A stretch of 64,000 bases of DNA from Hominifimenecus microfluidus (lineage in GTDB: Bacteria > Bacillota > Clostridia > Lachnospirales > Lachnospiraceae), in NCBI GenBank assembly GCA_020687485.1, contig JAJEQR010000010.1:1-64000 (forward strand), in the 5' to 3' direction. The translations under genes were made by a program, and so were the position numbers. Below the pieces are notes generated by a model, which was not told the origin of the DNA, ran no database searches, and saw nothing but the letters and a program-made list of their open reading frames with translations. Numbering within the stretch: position 1 is the first letter of the stretch; each line of letters begins with the position of its first letter. Below are positions 1 to 8,362 of this stretch, piece by piece.

Positions 1-1
1 G

Positions 2-67
2 AATTTCTGTGAGAAACTTCTTCCCTGGTCTAAGGATCTCCCTGAGAAATGCAGGAAGAAGCAGTAG
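2..67 (+). pseudogene. C-terminal tail of a transposase, probably IS66 family (cut by window edge)
   Basis: The window opens inside a reading frame that ends at a TAG at 65-67. The last residues read FCEKLLPWSKDLPEKCRKKQ. A PWS-x-x-LPE-x-CR ending resembles the C-terminus of IS66-type TnpC transposases; this is recognition by eye of a 21-residue tail, so it is only moderately secure. It converges on the serine recombinase. If correct, an IS66-like copy abuts the left side of the island. Confidence 0.45.
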
Positions 68-132
68 AAAGCTTCTTATCAACATTTCTACGAGTATTCT
101 CTCACAGATAGCGGAATTTGTCCAGGTACATC

Positions 133-1662
133 CTATTTACCGTTTACTTTTCTTCCTTCATCTAGTTTGGAGAGCTGCCGCTCCGTTTCCCTCAGTTCTT
201 CAGCCAGATTTTGTAAATCCTCTTGAATAAATCGTTTGATACTACCGTCTGCTTCACGAAGATTTCTTGTCTGCGCTACAATATCCGCCTTCAGCTTGTC
301 TCGTTTCTTTTTAATGAGGTTGCGTTCCTGTACTGTCTGTGACTGTTCAAGTGCTTCCTCAATTTTAATTTCCAGAATACTTCTGAAACGCTCGCTGTTT
401 TCATCCGATAGTTCAGATAACTGCTGTGTCACAAATTCGTCCAGAAGAACGCCATCTAACGCTTTGAAATTACATTCCTTCTTGCGGTAACCGGGACAAA
501 CATATTTGAACCGAGGTTTACCGTTCGTCCAGCGGTCGGACTCGGAAATTACACTCAGTCGTCTGCCGCAGTAAGGACAATGCACCAGTCCTGCCAACAA
601 TGCGTTGGTCTTTCTGTGAGGGCGATTGTATTTCTCTGCAATAGCATCCAGAAGTTCCTGCACTTCAATCCATTGTTCACTTGAAATAAATCCTTCATGC
701 CTTCCGACCGCAATAATCCACTCGCTAACAGGCTTGCTTTCAATGGTCTGAACATATTTGGGAGAGATGAATGTGCTGTCGCTGCCCTCGTACTTTTCTT
801 GGTCGGTTTTATTGTAAGCCGACAATCCGTGAGTTCCGTCAAACTCTATCATATCTCCAAACACATTGCCGTCGTATTCGATGAAATAATTATAGCTGCG
901 TTTATCAGCAGTGCAATAAATGGGATTTCTCAAAACCAGCCTTGTTGTCGATGCGTTAAATGTTGCACCGGACGGAGTGTGAAATCCTTCCTCATTCATC
1001 TGCTTTGCAGTGGTCTGGATACTACGATTTGTTCTAAAAATTTCATACAAACGCTGAACCATGGGTTTTTCTTCCGGCAGACTTTCTAAGTAGCTGTATG
1101 CTGATTTGCCCTTACCGCTTCCGGTTGTTACACGGCGAACGGTAAATCCCATCGGTGTATTGCCACCGAGCCATCGACCGTCCTTTGCAAGCTCCATCAT
1201 ATTGTCTACAATTCTTTCTGTCAGAGTATCCCTTTCAAATTCCGCAATGACCGCAAATATCTGAATGAAGATTTTATAAAGTCCGCTGGCAGTATTGATA
1301 CCATTGGAGCAAATCAAGAGATTAACATGGTACATTTCCAAGAAATCCATCAGGCGGATTAGGTCGGCTGTTTTTCTACCGACACGATCCAGCTTGTAAC
1401 ATACGATTGCTTTGATTTTTCCGTCCTGCACATCATGCAGCAGTCTCTGAAAATCCGGTCTGTCTGAAAAATATCCGCTGAGTCCTTTGTCCTCGTATTG
1501 TAAGAATTCATACTCCTCATCCAATCCCAATTCCTTTTTGGCATAATCCGCACATTGTTTGAACTGAACACCGATACTGTCACCCTTGTTGGTGATACGG
1601 GATTTGCGGGCGTATATCGCAACGCCACGGTTATCTTTTTCAATTTTTCTCTGTCTCTTCAT
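133..1662 (-). CDS. Large serine recombinase (site-specific integrase)
   Basis: The 509-residue protein has the large serine recombinase layout. An N-terminal resolvase domain (about residues 12-150) carries the catalytic serine in YARKS and the downstream YKLDRVGRK segment. A recombinase domain follows (about 165-300). A zinc ribbon has CPYCGRR and a later CPGYRKKECN (about 360-400). A charged coiled-coil C-terminus ends in KVNGK. Such enzymes integrate and excise mobile elements at short att sites without replication. The ATG is preceded by GGAAGTGA at good spacing. It is the only intact integrase in the window and is the likely mover of the flanking island. No att core was found by eye at either edge. 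Confidence 0.93.
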   Translation of the reverse strand: MKRQRKIEKDNRGVAIYARKSRITNKGDSIGVQFKQCADYAKKELGLDEEYEFLQYEDKGLSGYFSDRPDFQRLLHDVQDGKIKAIVCYKLDRVGRKTADLIRLMDFLEMYHVNLLICSNGINTASGLYKIFIQIFAVIAEFERDTLTERIVDNMMELAKDGRWLGGNTPMGFTVRRVTTGSGKGKSAYSYLESLPEEKPMVQRLYEIFRTNRSIQTTAKQMNEEGFHTPSGATFNASTTRLVLRNPIYCTADKRSYNYFIEYDGNVFGDMIEFDGTHGLSAYNKTDQEKYEGSDSTFISPKYVQTIESKPVSEWIIAVGRHEGFISSEQWIEVQELLDAIAEKYNRPHRKTNALLAGLVHCPYCGRRLSVISESDRWTNGKPRFKYVCPGYRKKECNFKALDGVLLDEFVTQQLSELSDENSERFRSILEIKIEEALEQSQTVQERNLIKKKRDKLKADIVAQTRNLREADGSIKRFIQEDLQNLAEELRETERQLSKLDEGRKVNGK

Positions 1663-1683
1663 GGATAGTCACTTCCGCTCATA

Positions 1684-1866
1684 TCATACCGCCATCCCGG
1701 TTATTCTATCAAGTTTGTGGCCAGTGCTACGAACCCATTCCAGAAACACATACAAGGTTTCTGCATCAAAATTTCTGATTTCCTGTGCGATAAACTCCGC
1801 TCGTTTCTGCTGGAAGGCTTCCATAGTTTCTTTGAATTTTTGTCCTCTGTGAATTATTGCAATCAA
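1684..1866 (-). CDS. Small 60-residue protein upstream of the recombinase, function unknown
   Basis: A short charged protein (starts MIAIIHRGQKFKE, ends RITGMAV) begins at a TTG codon with a strong GGAGGAAAC ribosome site about 8 nt upstream, which argues that it is really translated. It ends 21 bp before the recombinase ATG, so the two are probably co-transcribed. The sequence looks helical (EAFQQKRAEFIAQEIRNFD) with no recognised domain. A role as a recombination directionality factor or accessory protein would be a guess from position only. Confidence 0.55.
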   Translation of the reverse strand: MIAIIHRGQKFKETMEAFQQKRAEFIAQEIRNFDAETLYVFLEWVRSTGHKLDRITGMAV

Positions 1867-1897
1867 ATAGTTTCCTCCGTTTCTGTCTGGGGTTCTG

Positions 1898-3061
1898 ACT
1901 TCGGACCGGCTTGGTCCAAAGTCAGATAATGAAAAAAGCTGCTACACAGATGCAACAATAACAGACACAAGAAGATTCTGTATCTGAATTGATGCTTCCA
2001 TGTAACAGCTCCGACAGTTCGGACTAACTAAAAATATGTTTGTATAAATATGGGACTTGCCCATCAATAAAATCTTGTATGAAGCAGTATTTAATTTTCA
2101 TCTGTAACTATCATAGCATGAAATGTCGAAATAAGCAATCTTGTCAAGTTCAGCCAAAGAGCATATCCCAAAATTGAGAACAGGCAGCTATTGGCAGATT
2201 TTCATTTTGCCGTAAGTTGTAGTAAGGATATTTTTGATTTTCTAACTGAAGCATGATGATACCTCTGGACAAATTGTCCAGAAGTCATTTTGACATTTAT
2301 GAAATTTCAGACACCTCATCAAGAATTTACAATACAAAATCTCTACACCTTACTTTGGTGCAAATTACACCGTAGCACTTCATCCCAACTTGGGACGAAG
2401 TTGATTTTCAGAAAATAGAAGCACTGTCTTGTGTTCAATTCGTCCACAAGCATAAAGCTCAGCCCTTCAACTTCTACACAAATTATGTCGAAGTGATTTT
2501 CGTTTTTCTGTTTCCTACATTTTTAACTTTGTGCCAAGTTGGCACGAAGTTTTTCACCTAACTTGGGATGAAGCTGTATCCGAGCATTGCCACTTTCGTT
2601 ACTTGTGGGCGAGTTGCCCACAAGACTTCCCGACAATTTGTCGGGAAGTGGATTGCCACACATCACATAAATAATCAGAGACAACTTCCCCCATGTTTTC
2701 ATTTTTTCGTTTATGAAAATGGAACTTTTATGCAAATTGCACAGAAGTCAGTAAGTAAAAGTATTCAGAATGAATGCGCAGTCGACACCGCAGGTGGCGG
2801 TCAAAGGGGATTGGGGATGCTTCCCCAACAAGCAATTTGCGAAGATTTCTCCTCTGGGGGAATCTTCGTAAATAAGTGAACCTGTACAGGTTTACACTGC
2901 TTGCCAATTTGTAACGCCTATAATATACGGGCAAAATTATTCCCAAGTTGGGAATAAAAAACTGATACATCTTCACCTGAATTGGGTGGAAGTTTCAAAT
3001 CTGACTTCTGCCCAATTAGAGCAGAAGTTAATTCGTACTTGTTCCCAACTTGGGCACAAGT
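1898..3061. repeat. Array of about 15 copies of a 25-bp palindrome with co-varying arms
   Basis: Consensus is ACTT-N5-CAA-N-TTG-N5-AAGT, the two N5 blocks being complementary. Copies read by eye: 1898-1922, 2261-2285, 2352-2376, 2377-2401, 2427-2451, 2470-2494, 2526-2550, 2550-2574, 2601-2625, 2625-2649, 2724-2748, 2935-2959, 2969-2993, 3004-3028, 3037-3061. Left arms all or nearly all differ (CTGGA, TGGTG, CATCC, CTACA, TGTGC, GTGGG, CCCGA, ATTCC, CTGCC, GTTCC and others), but 3 to 5 of 5 bases pair with the right arm in each copy. The copies at 2265-2281 (core) and 2625-2649 are perfect. Several copies abut or share one base. More decayed copies may lie near 2824-2848, 3094-3118 and 3128-3152. 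No convincing gene lies in 1867-3344. Confidence 0.85.
2840..2892. other. Extra inverted repeats inside the non-coding tract
   Basis: Two inverted repeats do not follow the 25-bp pattern. CGAAGATT at 2840-2847 pairs with AATCTTCG at 2861-2868. AACCTGTACAGGTT at 2879-2892 is a perfect 14-bp palindrome. Neither is followed by a T-run typical of a terminator. Their role is unknown; the second could be a protein-binding site. Confidence 0.5.
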
Positions 3062-3294
3062 TATATGTTGGAAGGAAACTGGCAAACAGGGCAAAGTTAC
3101 AGCAATTTGCTCATTTTCGCATTTTCTCCTTCGCCTCAATTTGCAAAATGACTTGTCAGGGAAAGCTCCCTGATACCCTTTGAACATCAATTTCATTGAT
3201 GGCTGCTCGTTCATCCTGAACGCTGTTCTTATAATTTGCCTTATGAAATAAGCAACAGAAAAGAGTCTATGAAATAATAATTGAATTTATAGCA

Positions 3295-3329
3295 ACATCA
3301 CTCACCGTTCAAAGAACGATGAGTGATGT
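3295..3329 (-). terminator. Hairpin after gajB, probable terminator
   Basis: ACATCACTCA pairs with TGAGTGATGT and continues into CGTTC-AAA-GAACG, giving a stem of about 15 pairs with a 3-nt loop. It lies 16 bp beyond the gajB stop. The downstream minus-strand sequence is AT-rich (TTGCTATAAATTC) but lacks a clean U-run, so termination is inferred. Confidence 0.55.
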
Positions 3330-3344
3330 CTTACTTCTAACTAC

Positions 3345-5090
3345 TTAATCGATTTTTCTTTCGATATACTGGCTGAAGGTAAAAATATTCTGTTCTCCAA
3401 CAAGTTCAACCAAAAACGATTTGAAAGTGGAATCAATAGGAACCGTTACAAAGAAAATCAACCTTTTCTTTGGCCTTGAACAACATACATAAAATAAATT
3501 GCGGTTACGCTCAAAGGAAGCTTGTTTTCCACTTGGGATGACAGCTTTTTTTGTTATCATTGGAGCATAGGTTTCAAATTGATACTGGTTCCATCCTTTA
3601 CTGATAACAAAAATCACATTGTCGTATTCTTCTCCTTTGACTCCGTGCTCTGTAGAATACTGTGCTTCTGGATGTAAGAAGTCTTTCACAGCAATAAACT
3701 GTGCGTAATCCAGATTCAAGAACACTTCAATTGAAGTATTAGAAGCATATATTGTTTCAGGTGTATTCTGGTACAAATGATACCAACCATCTAATTTGGG
3801 TGGTATAGGAATCAATTTAGTCCGGTTGATAATTTCAAAAACATCAATGGCTCTTTTCTTGCGTGCCTCATCAAGTTGACGCTGTAGTTCTTTCCACTTG
3901 TTTTTCTCAGCCTTCTTGGTAATTGGATAACGCTTAATTCCAAGTGTATCAAAAAGCAACTGCATATCGGAGGTGTTAAGCGCATAATAGATCGGTTCAA
4001 CGGTCTCCATAAAGAACAATAGGAACGGGTCTTCTTTGTCTCTCAATCCGTCATTCAGAATATCCAGGAGTTTCTCGTATCCTTGCTGTGCAGCAAGAAC
4101 CTTGTGCGTAATCATTAGAACTTTTAATTCTTCATCCGCAGGTGTTTCTTGTTTTATTTTTTCAGTAACCTTGTTTAATCGTGATTTTAATTCCTCTGGA
4201 GGTAATTCGTTCTTGAAATTACGATCTGCACGACGAGGTCCAGTATAATCCTCGCACGTAATAACAAACACTTCTCCTTCAAAGTCATCTATTGCTGATG
4301 TTTGCGGTAAATCTGGACGAATTTCATTCAAGAGGTCAACAATTTTCGGCGCAGATCTAAAATTGGATCCTTTCTTGATAACCTTAAGCTTATCATGTTC
4401 AATAACTCCACAGGCCTTATTGGATTGATATATGGTTTGCCATGCATCACCGAAAAATCCGAATTGTGGACCCTTTTCCTCTGCAATAAAATATTTTATG
4501 AAACGTTCTATGATCGGGCTATAGGAATCTTGGTATTCGTCAATCAAAATCAAAGGATACTTGTCTGAAAACACACGACGGAATTTTGCGTTATCCAAGA
4601 GTGTGCAAAATAATTTCAGAACATCGTCATGATATAAATATTGAATACCGTTTTCTTTGTACCTATGCCCCAAGGTATATGTAACTTCGGTAATCTTGAG
4701 AAAATCTCCTTCATCTGGCAAAAAGTCAGGGTCAGTGGTAACAATATTGATTAGAAAACTCTGATATTGCTTAATTGCATTCCACGCAAAGGAATGTATT
4801 GTAGACGGAAGGATGAAAGAATCCTTTGATAACCTTTCTGCAATTACATTTACAGCAGCATTTGTATAAGTAATGCAGATTACATTTTGCTTCTTGCGGC
4901 TGTACTCCGCCCACTTATTTGATTGAATCCATTCAATAACTTTATTAAGTGAGTAAGTCTTACCAGAGCCAGCGCCAGCTTCGACACGAAAGCTGTGACC
5001 TGCTTGCAACACTTCGATAATCTGTTCATCTACTTTGTCAGCTTCAGCTTTGGCAAGTTCATAATTGCGACCATGAAGGTTTTCAATCAT
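3345..5090 (-). CDS. gajB: Gabija helicase GajB (UvrD/Rep-like superfamily 1)
   Basis: The 581-residue superfamily 1 helicase has Walker A in VEAGAGSGKTYSLNKV (about residues 37-52), motif Ia in CITYTNAAVNVIAERL, Walker B in LILIDEYQDSY, FFGDAWQTIY (motif III), and a late VKGEEYDNVIFV block with FYVCCSRPKKRLIF (motif VI). It lies 14 bp downstream of an OLD-type nuclease gene, and its GGAGGTGA ribosome site overlaps the end of that gene. OLD nuclease followed by UvrD-like helicase is the layout of Gabija anti-phage defence, where GajB is thought to sense or process DNA ends and activate GajA. It is longer than the type-system GajB (about 500 residues). The assignment rests on motifs plus gene order. 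Confidence 0.85.
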   Translation of the reverse strand: MIENLHGRNYELAKAEADKVDEQIIEVLQAGHSFRVEAGAGSGKTYSLNKVIEWIQSNKWAEYSRKKQNVICITYTNAAVNVIAERLSKDSFILPSTIHSFAWNAIKQYQSFLINIVTTDPDFLPDEGDFLKITEVTYTLGHRYKENGIQYLYHDDVLKLFCTLLDNAKFRRVFSDKYPLILIDEYQDSYSPIIERFIKYFIAEEKGPQFGFFGDAWQTIYQSNKACGVIEHDKLKVIKKGSNFRSAPKIVDLLNEIRPDLPQTSAIDDFEGEVFVITCEDYTGPRRADRNFKNELPPEELKSRLNKVTEKIKQETPADEELKVLMITHKVLAAQQGYEKLLDILNDGLRDKEDPFLLFFMETVEPIYYALNTSDMQLLFDTLGIKRYPITKKAEKNKWKELQRQLDEARKKRAIDVFEIINRTKLIPIPPKLDGWYHLYQNTPETIYASNTSIEVFLNLDYAQFIAVKDFLHPEAQYSTEHGVKGEEYDNVIFVISKGWNQYQFETYAPMITKKAVIPSGKQASFERNRNLFYVCCSRPKKRLIFFVTVPIDSTFKSFLVELVGEQNIFTFSQYIERKID

Positions 5091-5104
5091 AGATAGTCAC
5101 CTCC

Positions 5105-7093
5105 TTACTCAAGTATTTTTTGTTCATTGAGCCACTTCAATCCAGATTTGATATAAGCTGGAATAGTATAATCATCACACTCATAAACAAGATCAAGTGC
5201 AAAATCTGTCTTACTCTTTCCAGAAAACTCAATATCATCTTCAGTTATAGTGTCCTCCAATTCATAATGTGCACGATTGACATTCCGGATAGCTTCTTCC
5301 AAGGAGTGTCCGCATAATCCTTGTTCCTTAGTTTGAAATTCAAGGTGACATTTGCCTTTTGTTTTTTCATCGGCTGTCATTGATGTAATCTCAGTAATGG
5401 GAATTTTCCCTTTATCATCCTCGCTAAGACCTTTGCTTTTTCTCCACCACCACTTTATAGTTTCATTTGATGTTGTCTCGCCAAGGTAAACCGGAACAGA
5501 TTTATAATATGTTCTGCCGTTTTTTCCTTCTGTTCCTAATACAGAATCCAAATCAGTAAGAATAAGGCATGGAATTCCTAAGAACTCGACAAAAGGGATA
5601 AATTTGTAAGCATATGCTCCACCGATTTCTATCAGCGTATAGTACTGCGCAGGCAATTTATACGCCTGAGAATCAAAATCCCCAGCCTTTGCACACTTTT
5701 CAATCATGTCTGGAAGCAGCAGCCGTTCTGATGCACCTTCTACAAAAATAGCTTTATCAGCAAAGAATAAATCACATTTGGTTAGAGTTAAATATTTTCT
5801 AATGAAATCGATGTGGGTGGGATTTTCCTGAGCAAATGCACTCAGGTTTTTATAAGTTACGCCATTCTTAGTTTTCTGAGTATATCGAATTTTAGAGAAG
5901 ACCATTGTATTGGCAACATGGGCGGAATGAGAAGTCAAAAAAGTTTGAATCCCGACAGAGGTGATTTTTCCAAGAAAAGCCTCCAAATATTCCGCAAAGG
6001 CGTGCTGCATTTGTGGGTGCATATGAGATTCTGGTTCTTCAATGAAAAGCAGGGGAATGCAGGCAGTGCCACACTTTTCCACCTTCTTGGCAAATGCAGC
6101 AAGAAGAAACTCCATTTTGATCAGATTTTTATATCCCAATCCGTTGTATTTGCTGGGAAGGCTTTCCTTACTTGCGCCTGCTGTGTAAGAAAGTTGCGTT
6201 TGATTTTTTATCTGCTCATCAATGCTTAACTGAGTTGTAACACCCAACTGTAGTTCTTCGCTATTTGGATAACCAAAACCGACCGAACTACTTACAAGGG
6301 TACTTAGTATCTCATTACTTTGTTGTTGAACACTTTTGTTTGCATTTTCGACAATCGAACGAAGTTCCTTCACCTTTTTTGTAATGCTTGGGTCTAATTC
6401 GTCTTCACTCATATCAAAGAAATCCGAAATCAGTGCAGACAGAGAGCTGTTCTGAGTACCATCTTCGCCGAGGAGTCGTTCAGCCGGAATGATATGGAAT
6501 GGAAAAAGCTCTTTCAGTTCTTTGTGCTTTTTGACTTGCTTTTCTTCTGGATTTTTAGGATTCACCGCATAAACCGTCAATTCAAATAGCTTATAGAAAT
6601 TCGCAACAATGGCATTGTGGGTGTCATCATCAAGAGTAAAGACTCCGTCTTTGTAATAGCTTTCCTCCAATAGTTTCCACAAAGTTTTCTCATCTGCCTT
6701 TAATCTGAACTCAACACGGATTAATGCTGTAGTAGTGTCTACATCTACATCAATGATAAAAGGTGACAATGCTCCCAAGTTATCCTCCGGATCATCGAGA
6801 GAGTAATCCACAAGAAATTCTATGGATATGGGTTCCAGCTGCTTGGCAAGCTCCTCAAATGTGATCTTCTTTTCCATGAATAAAGCTATCTTGGTATAGA
6901 GGTTCTCTCGCTTTTGCAGCGGGTAATCATTGAAGGAAAAGGGGGCTCCGTCCAGCACATTGCCAATACACTCAAAGCATGATGTTTTGGCTGTGTTATT
7001 ACGTCCAACAATCAATGTTGTTTTAGGCTCAACCTCCAGTTCGGCATCAATAAGCAATCTGTAGTTTTTAATTTTTATCTTTGATAATTGCAT
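5105..7093 (-). CDS. gajA: Gabija nuclease GajA (OLD-family ATPase with TOPRIM domain)
   Basis: The protein has 662 residues from the chosen ATG, which has AGGA 6 nt upstream; an earlier start adds 8 residues. The N-terminal ABC-type ATPase begins IKIKNYRLL and has Walker A as GRNNTAKTS. The late ATPase part has LLFIEEPESHMHPQMQ (Walker B) and FLTSHSAHVAN. The C-terminal TOPRIM domain shows the invariant glutamate in FVEGASERLLLPD and the acidic pair in LILTDLDS. In Gabija, GajA is a DNA-nicking endonuclease held inactive by nucleotides and used against phage. It follows the restriction genes and precedes gajB on the same strand. A stand-alone OLD nuclease is the alternative, made unlikely by the adjacent helicase. 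Confidence 0.87.
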   Translation of the reverse strand: MQLSKIKIKNYRLLIDAELEVEPKTTLIVGRNNTAKTSCFECIGNVLDGAPFSFNDYPLQKRENLYTKIALFMEKKITFEELAKQLEPISIEFLVDYSLDDPEDNLGALSPFIIDVDVDTTTALIRVEFRLKADEKTLWKLLEESYYKDGVFTLDDDTHNAIVANFYKLFELTVYAVNPKNPEEKQVKKHKELKELFPFHIIPAERLLGEDGTQNSSLSALISDFFDMSEDELDPSITKKVKELRSIVENANKSVQQQSNEILSTLVSSSVGFGYPNSEELQLGVTTQLSIDEQIKNQTQLSYTAGASKESLPSKYNGLGYKNLIKMEFLLAAFAKKVEKCGTACIPLLFIEEPESHMHPQMQHAFAEYLEAFLGKITSVGIQTFLTSHSAHVANTMVFSKIRYTQKTKNGVTYKNLSAFAQENPTHIDFIRKYLTLTKCDLFFADKAIFVEGASERLLLPDMIEKCAKAGDFDSQAYKLPAQYYTLIEIGGAYAYKFIPFVEFLGIPCLILTDLDSVLGTEGKNGRTYYKSVPVYLGETTSNETIKWWWRKSKGLSEDDKGKIPITEITSMTADEKTKGKCHLEFQTKEQGLCGHSLEEAIRNVNRAHYELEDTITEDDIEFSGKSKTDFALDLVYECDDYTIPAYIKSGLKWLNEQKILE

Positions 7094-7107
7094 ATTTTGT
7101 CCTTTCT

Positions 7108-7138
7108 GGCGACACACAACAAGATAATGCGTGTCGCC
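7108..7138 (-). other. Intercistronic hairpin ahead of gajA
   Basis: GGCGACAC at 7108-7115 pairs with GTGTCGCC at 7131-7138 around a 15-nt loop. It sits between the restriction endonuclease stop and the gajA ribosome site. No U-run follows on the minus strand, so it may be an RNA processing or stability element rather than a terminator. Confidence 0.5.
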
Positions 7139-7165
7139 TAAGAGACCACTCTTTGAAAAGTGCTA

Positions 7166-8362
7166 TTACAGGCAAAACCTTCCGGGATAGTACAATTCCA
7201 AGGACTGCAACAAATCCTGACCATTCATTATAATAACATTAGTAATACGGGCTTCATCTCTGCCGTCAGGTGTAAAATCAGATGTTGTAATTACCCATGC
7301 ACGACTTGCATGTCTGCTTCTCATATAACTATCTACTCGCTGAATGGGCGTTGATCCGATGTTATTTCCGGATCGATAACGCTTGCACTGTATGAGTTCA
7401 AGCTCTCCTTGGGTATTAGTCGCTAACACATCAACGCCACGGTCACCAGAGTGACCGATAACTTCGGCACGAACAAATCCTCTTTGTAAGAAATAATCAG
7501 CAATAAGCCTTTCAAAATCTGCGGGGTCCATTGCACACAAATGCTCTCGCCCATTTACATCACGCTTTGTATTGACAGTAGTACGAGCGAAGAACTCCCC
7601 TCGCTCAGGGTCTTCAACGGCATAAACATTTAAGAGTTCAGGGATCAGCCTATTTGCAGTGTGCAGTTGGTTGATAATCTCTCTACTTCCGTTCTCCATA
7701 TAAGAGGCAAGATGAATTACATATTCTTCGAATGTAAATCCTTCTCCATTTGCTGTGAGTTCTTCAATAACAACTGGTGCAAATTCACGAAGACGAATTT
7801 CTGCGTTCATTTCACGATTCATTAAAGTGTATGGTGACAGTCCAGTTAAGCGATATTGCGCACCATTCCTTGTAGTAAAACGATCCAGCGTTCGTCTGAT
7901 TTTATCTTCATACATAGGATGAGCTAATCTCATTAATCCGGTTCTGCGTAACTGAGATTGGAATTCTTGGTTGAATCGAGTGATTACAAAAGGATTTCCT
8001 TGGTCTGTTGCAGCACTTGTCGCTGCTAAGAAAACAAGTTCATCAATATCAACTTCGCCTTCATACCATCTGCGTTCGCATTCCTGCAGCTTCAAGAAAA
8101 TAAAGCAAACATCGTTCTTGAATGTCCAAGCTGCGGATGCCAATGCTCGCATCGATGGATCAACTATTCCTGCAGAGATAGTCAAAAGAGGTTCAAATCC
8201 ATGACGCCGACCAAAATCTTTTAGTTTGTTAAGATCGCTAACCCAATCCCGCTGTTGTGGTCTAAAGTACAGAACCATGAAACCGTGATCGTCAACAATC
8301 CGGTTTGCTTCAATGAATAGTCTTTCAATATCAACGAGGAATTCAAATAAAGATATACTCAT
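7166..8362 (-). CDS. Mrr-type restriction endonuclease
   Basis: The C-terminal 120 residues form an Mrr-like PD-(D/E)XK domain: FERLIADYFLQRGF, then GHSGDRGVDVLA and ELELIQCKRYRSGN, giving the D...QxK catalytic pattern, then AWVITTSDFTPDGRDEA. The roughly 270-residue N-terminal part is not recognised. The ATG at 8362 was chosen because it gives a 20-bp overlap with the methyltransferase stop; a TTG at 8419 would add 19 residues. Tight coupling to a methyltransferase suggests a type II-like restriction-modification pair. An Mrr-like type IV enzyme that cuts modified DNA remains possible. The target sequence cannot be read from the gene. Confidence 0.82.
   Translation of the reverse strand: MSISLFEFLVDIERLFIEANRIVDDHGFMVLYFRPQQRDWVSDLNKLKDFGRRHGFEPLLTISAGIVDPSMRALASAAWTFKNDVCFIFLKLQECERRWYEGEVDIDELVFLAATSAATDQGNPFVITRFNQEFQSQLRRTGLMRLAHPMYEDKIRRTLDRFTTRNGAQYRLTGLSPYTLMNREMNAEIRLREFAPVVIEELTANGEGFTFEEYVIHLASYMENGSREIINQLHTANRLIPELLNVYAVEDPERGEFFARTTVNTKRDVNGREHLCAMDPADFERLIADYFLQRGFVRAEVIGHSGDRGVDVLATNTQGELELIQCKRYRSGNNIGSTPIQRVDSYMRSRHASRAWVITTSDFTPDGRDEARITNVIIMNGQDLLQSLELYYPGRFCL

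Noticed and set aside
1898-3061. CRISPR array
   Set aside because: A CRISPR has constant repeats with variable spacers of fixed length; here variation lies within each palindrome and spacing is irregular. No cas gene is present.
1898-3061. Integron attC array
   Set aside because: Stems also co-vary in attC sites, but there are no RYYYAAC/GTTRRRY ends, no gene cassettes between copies and no tyrosine integron integrase.
2568-3214. Short open frames inside the palindrome array
   Set aside because: They contain the palindromes in different frames, lack convincing ribosome sites and have no protein-like pattern.
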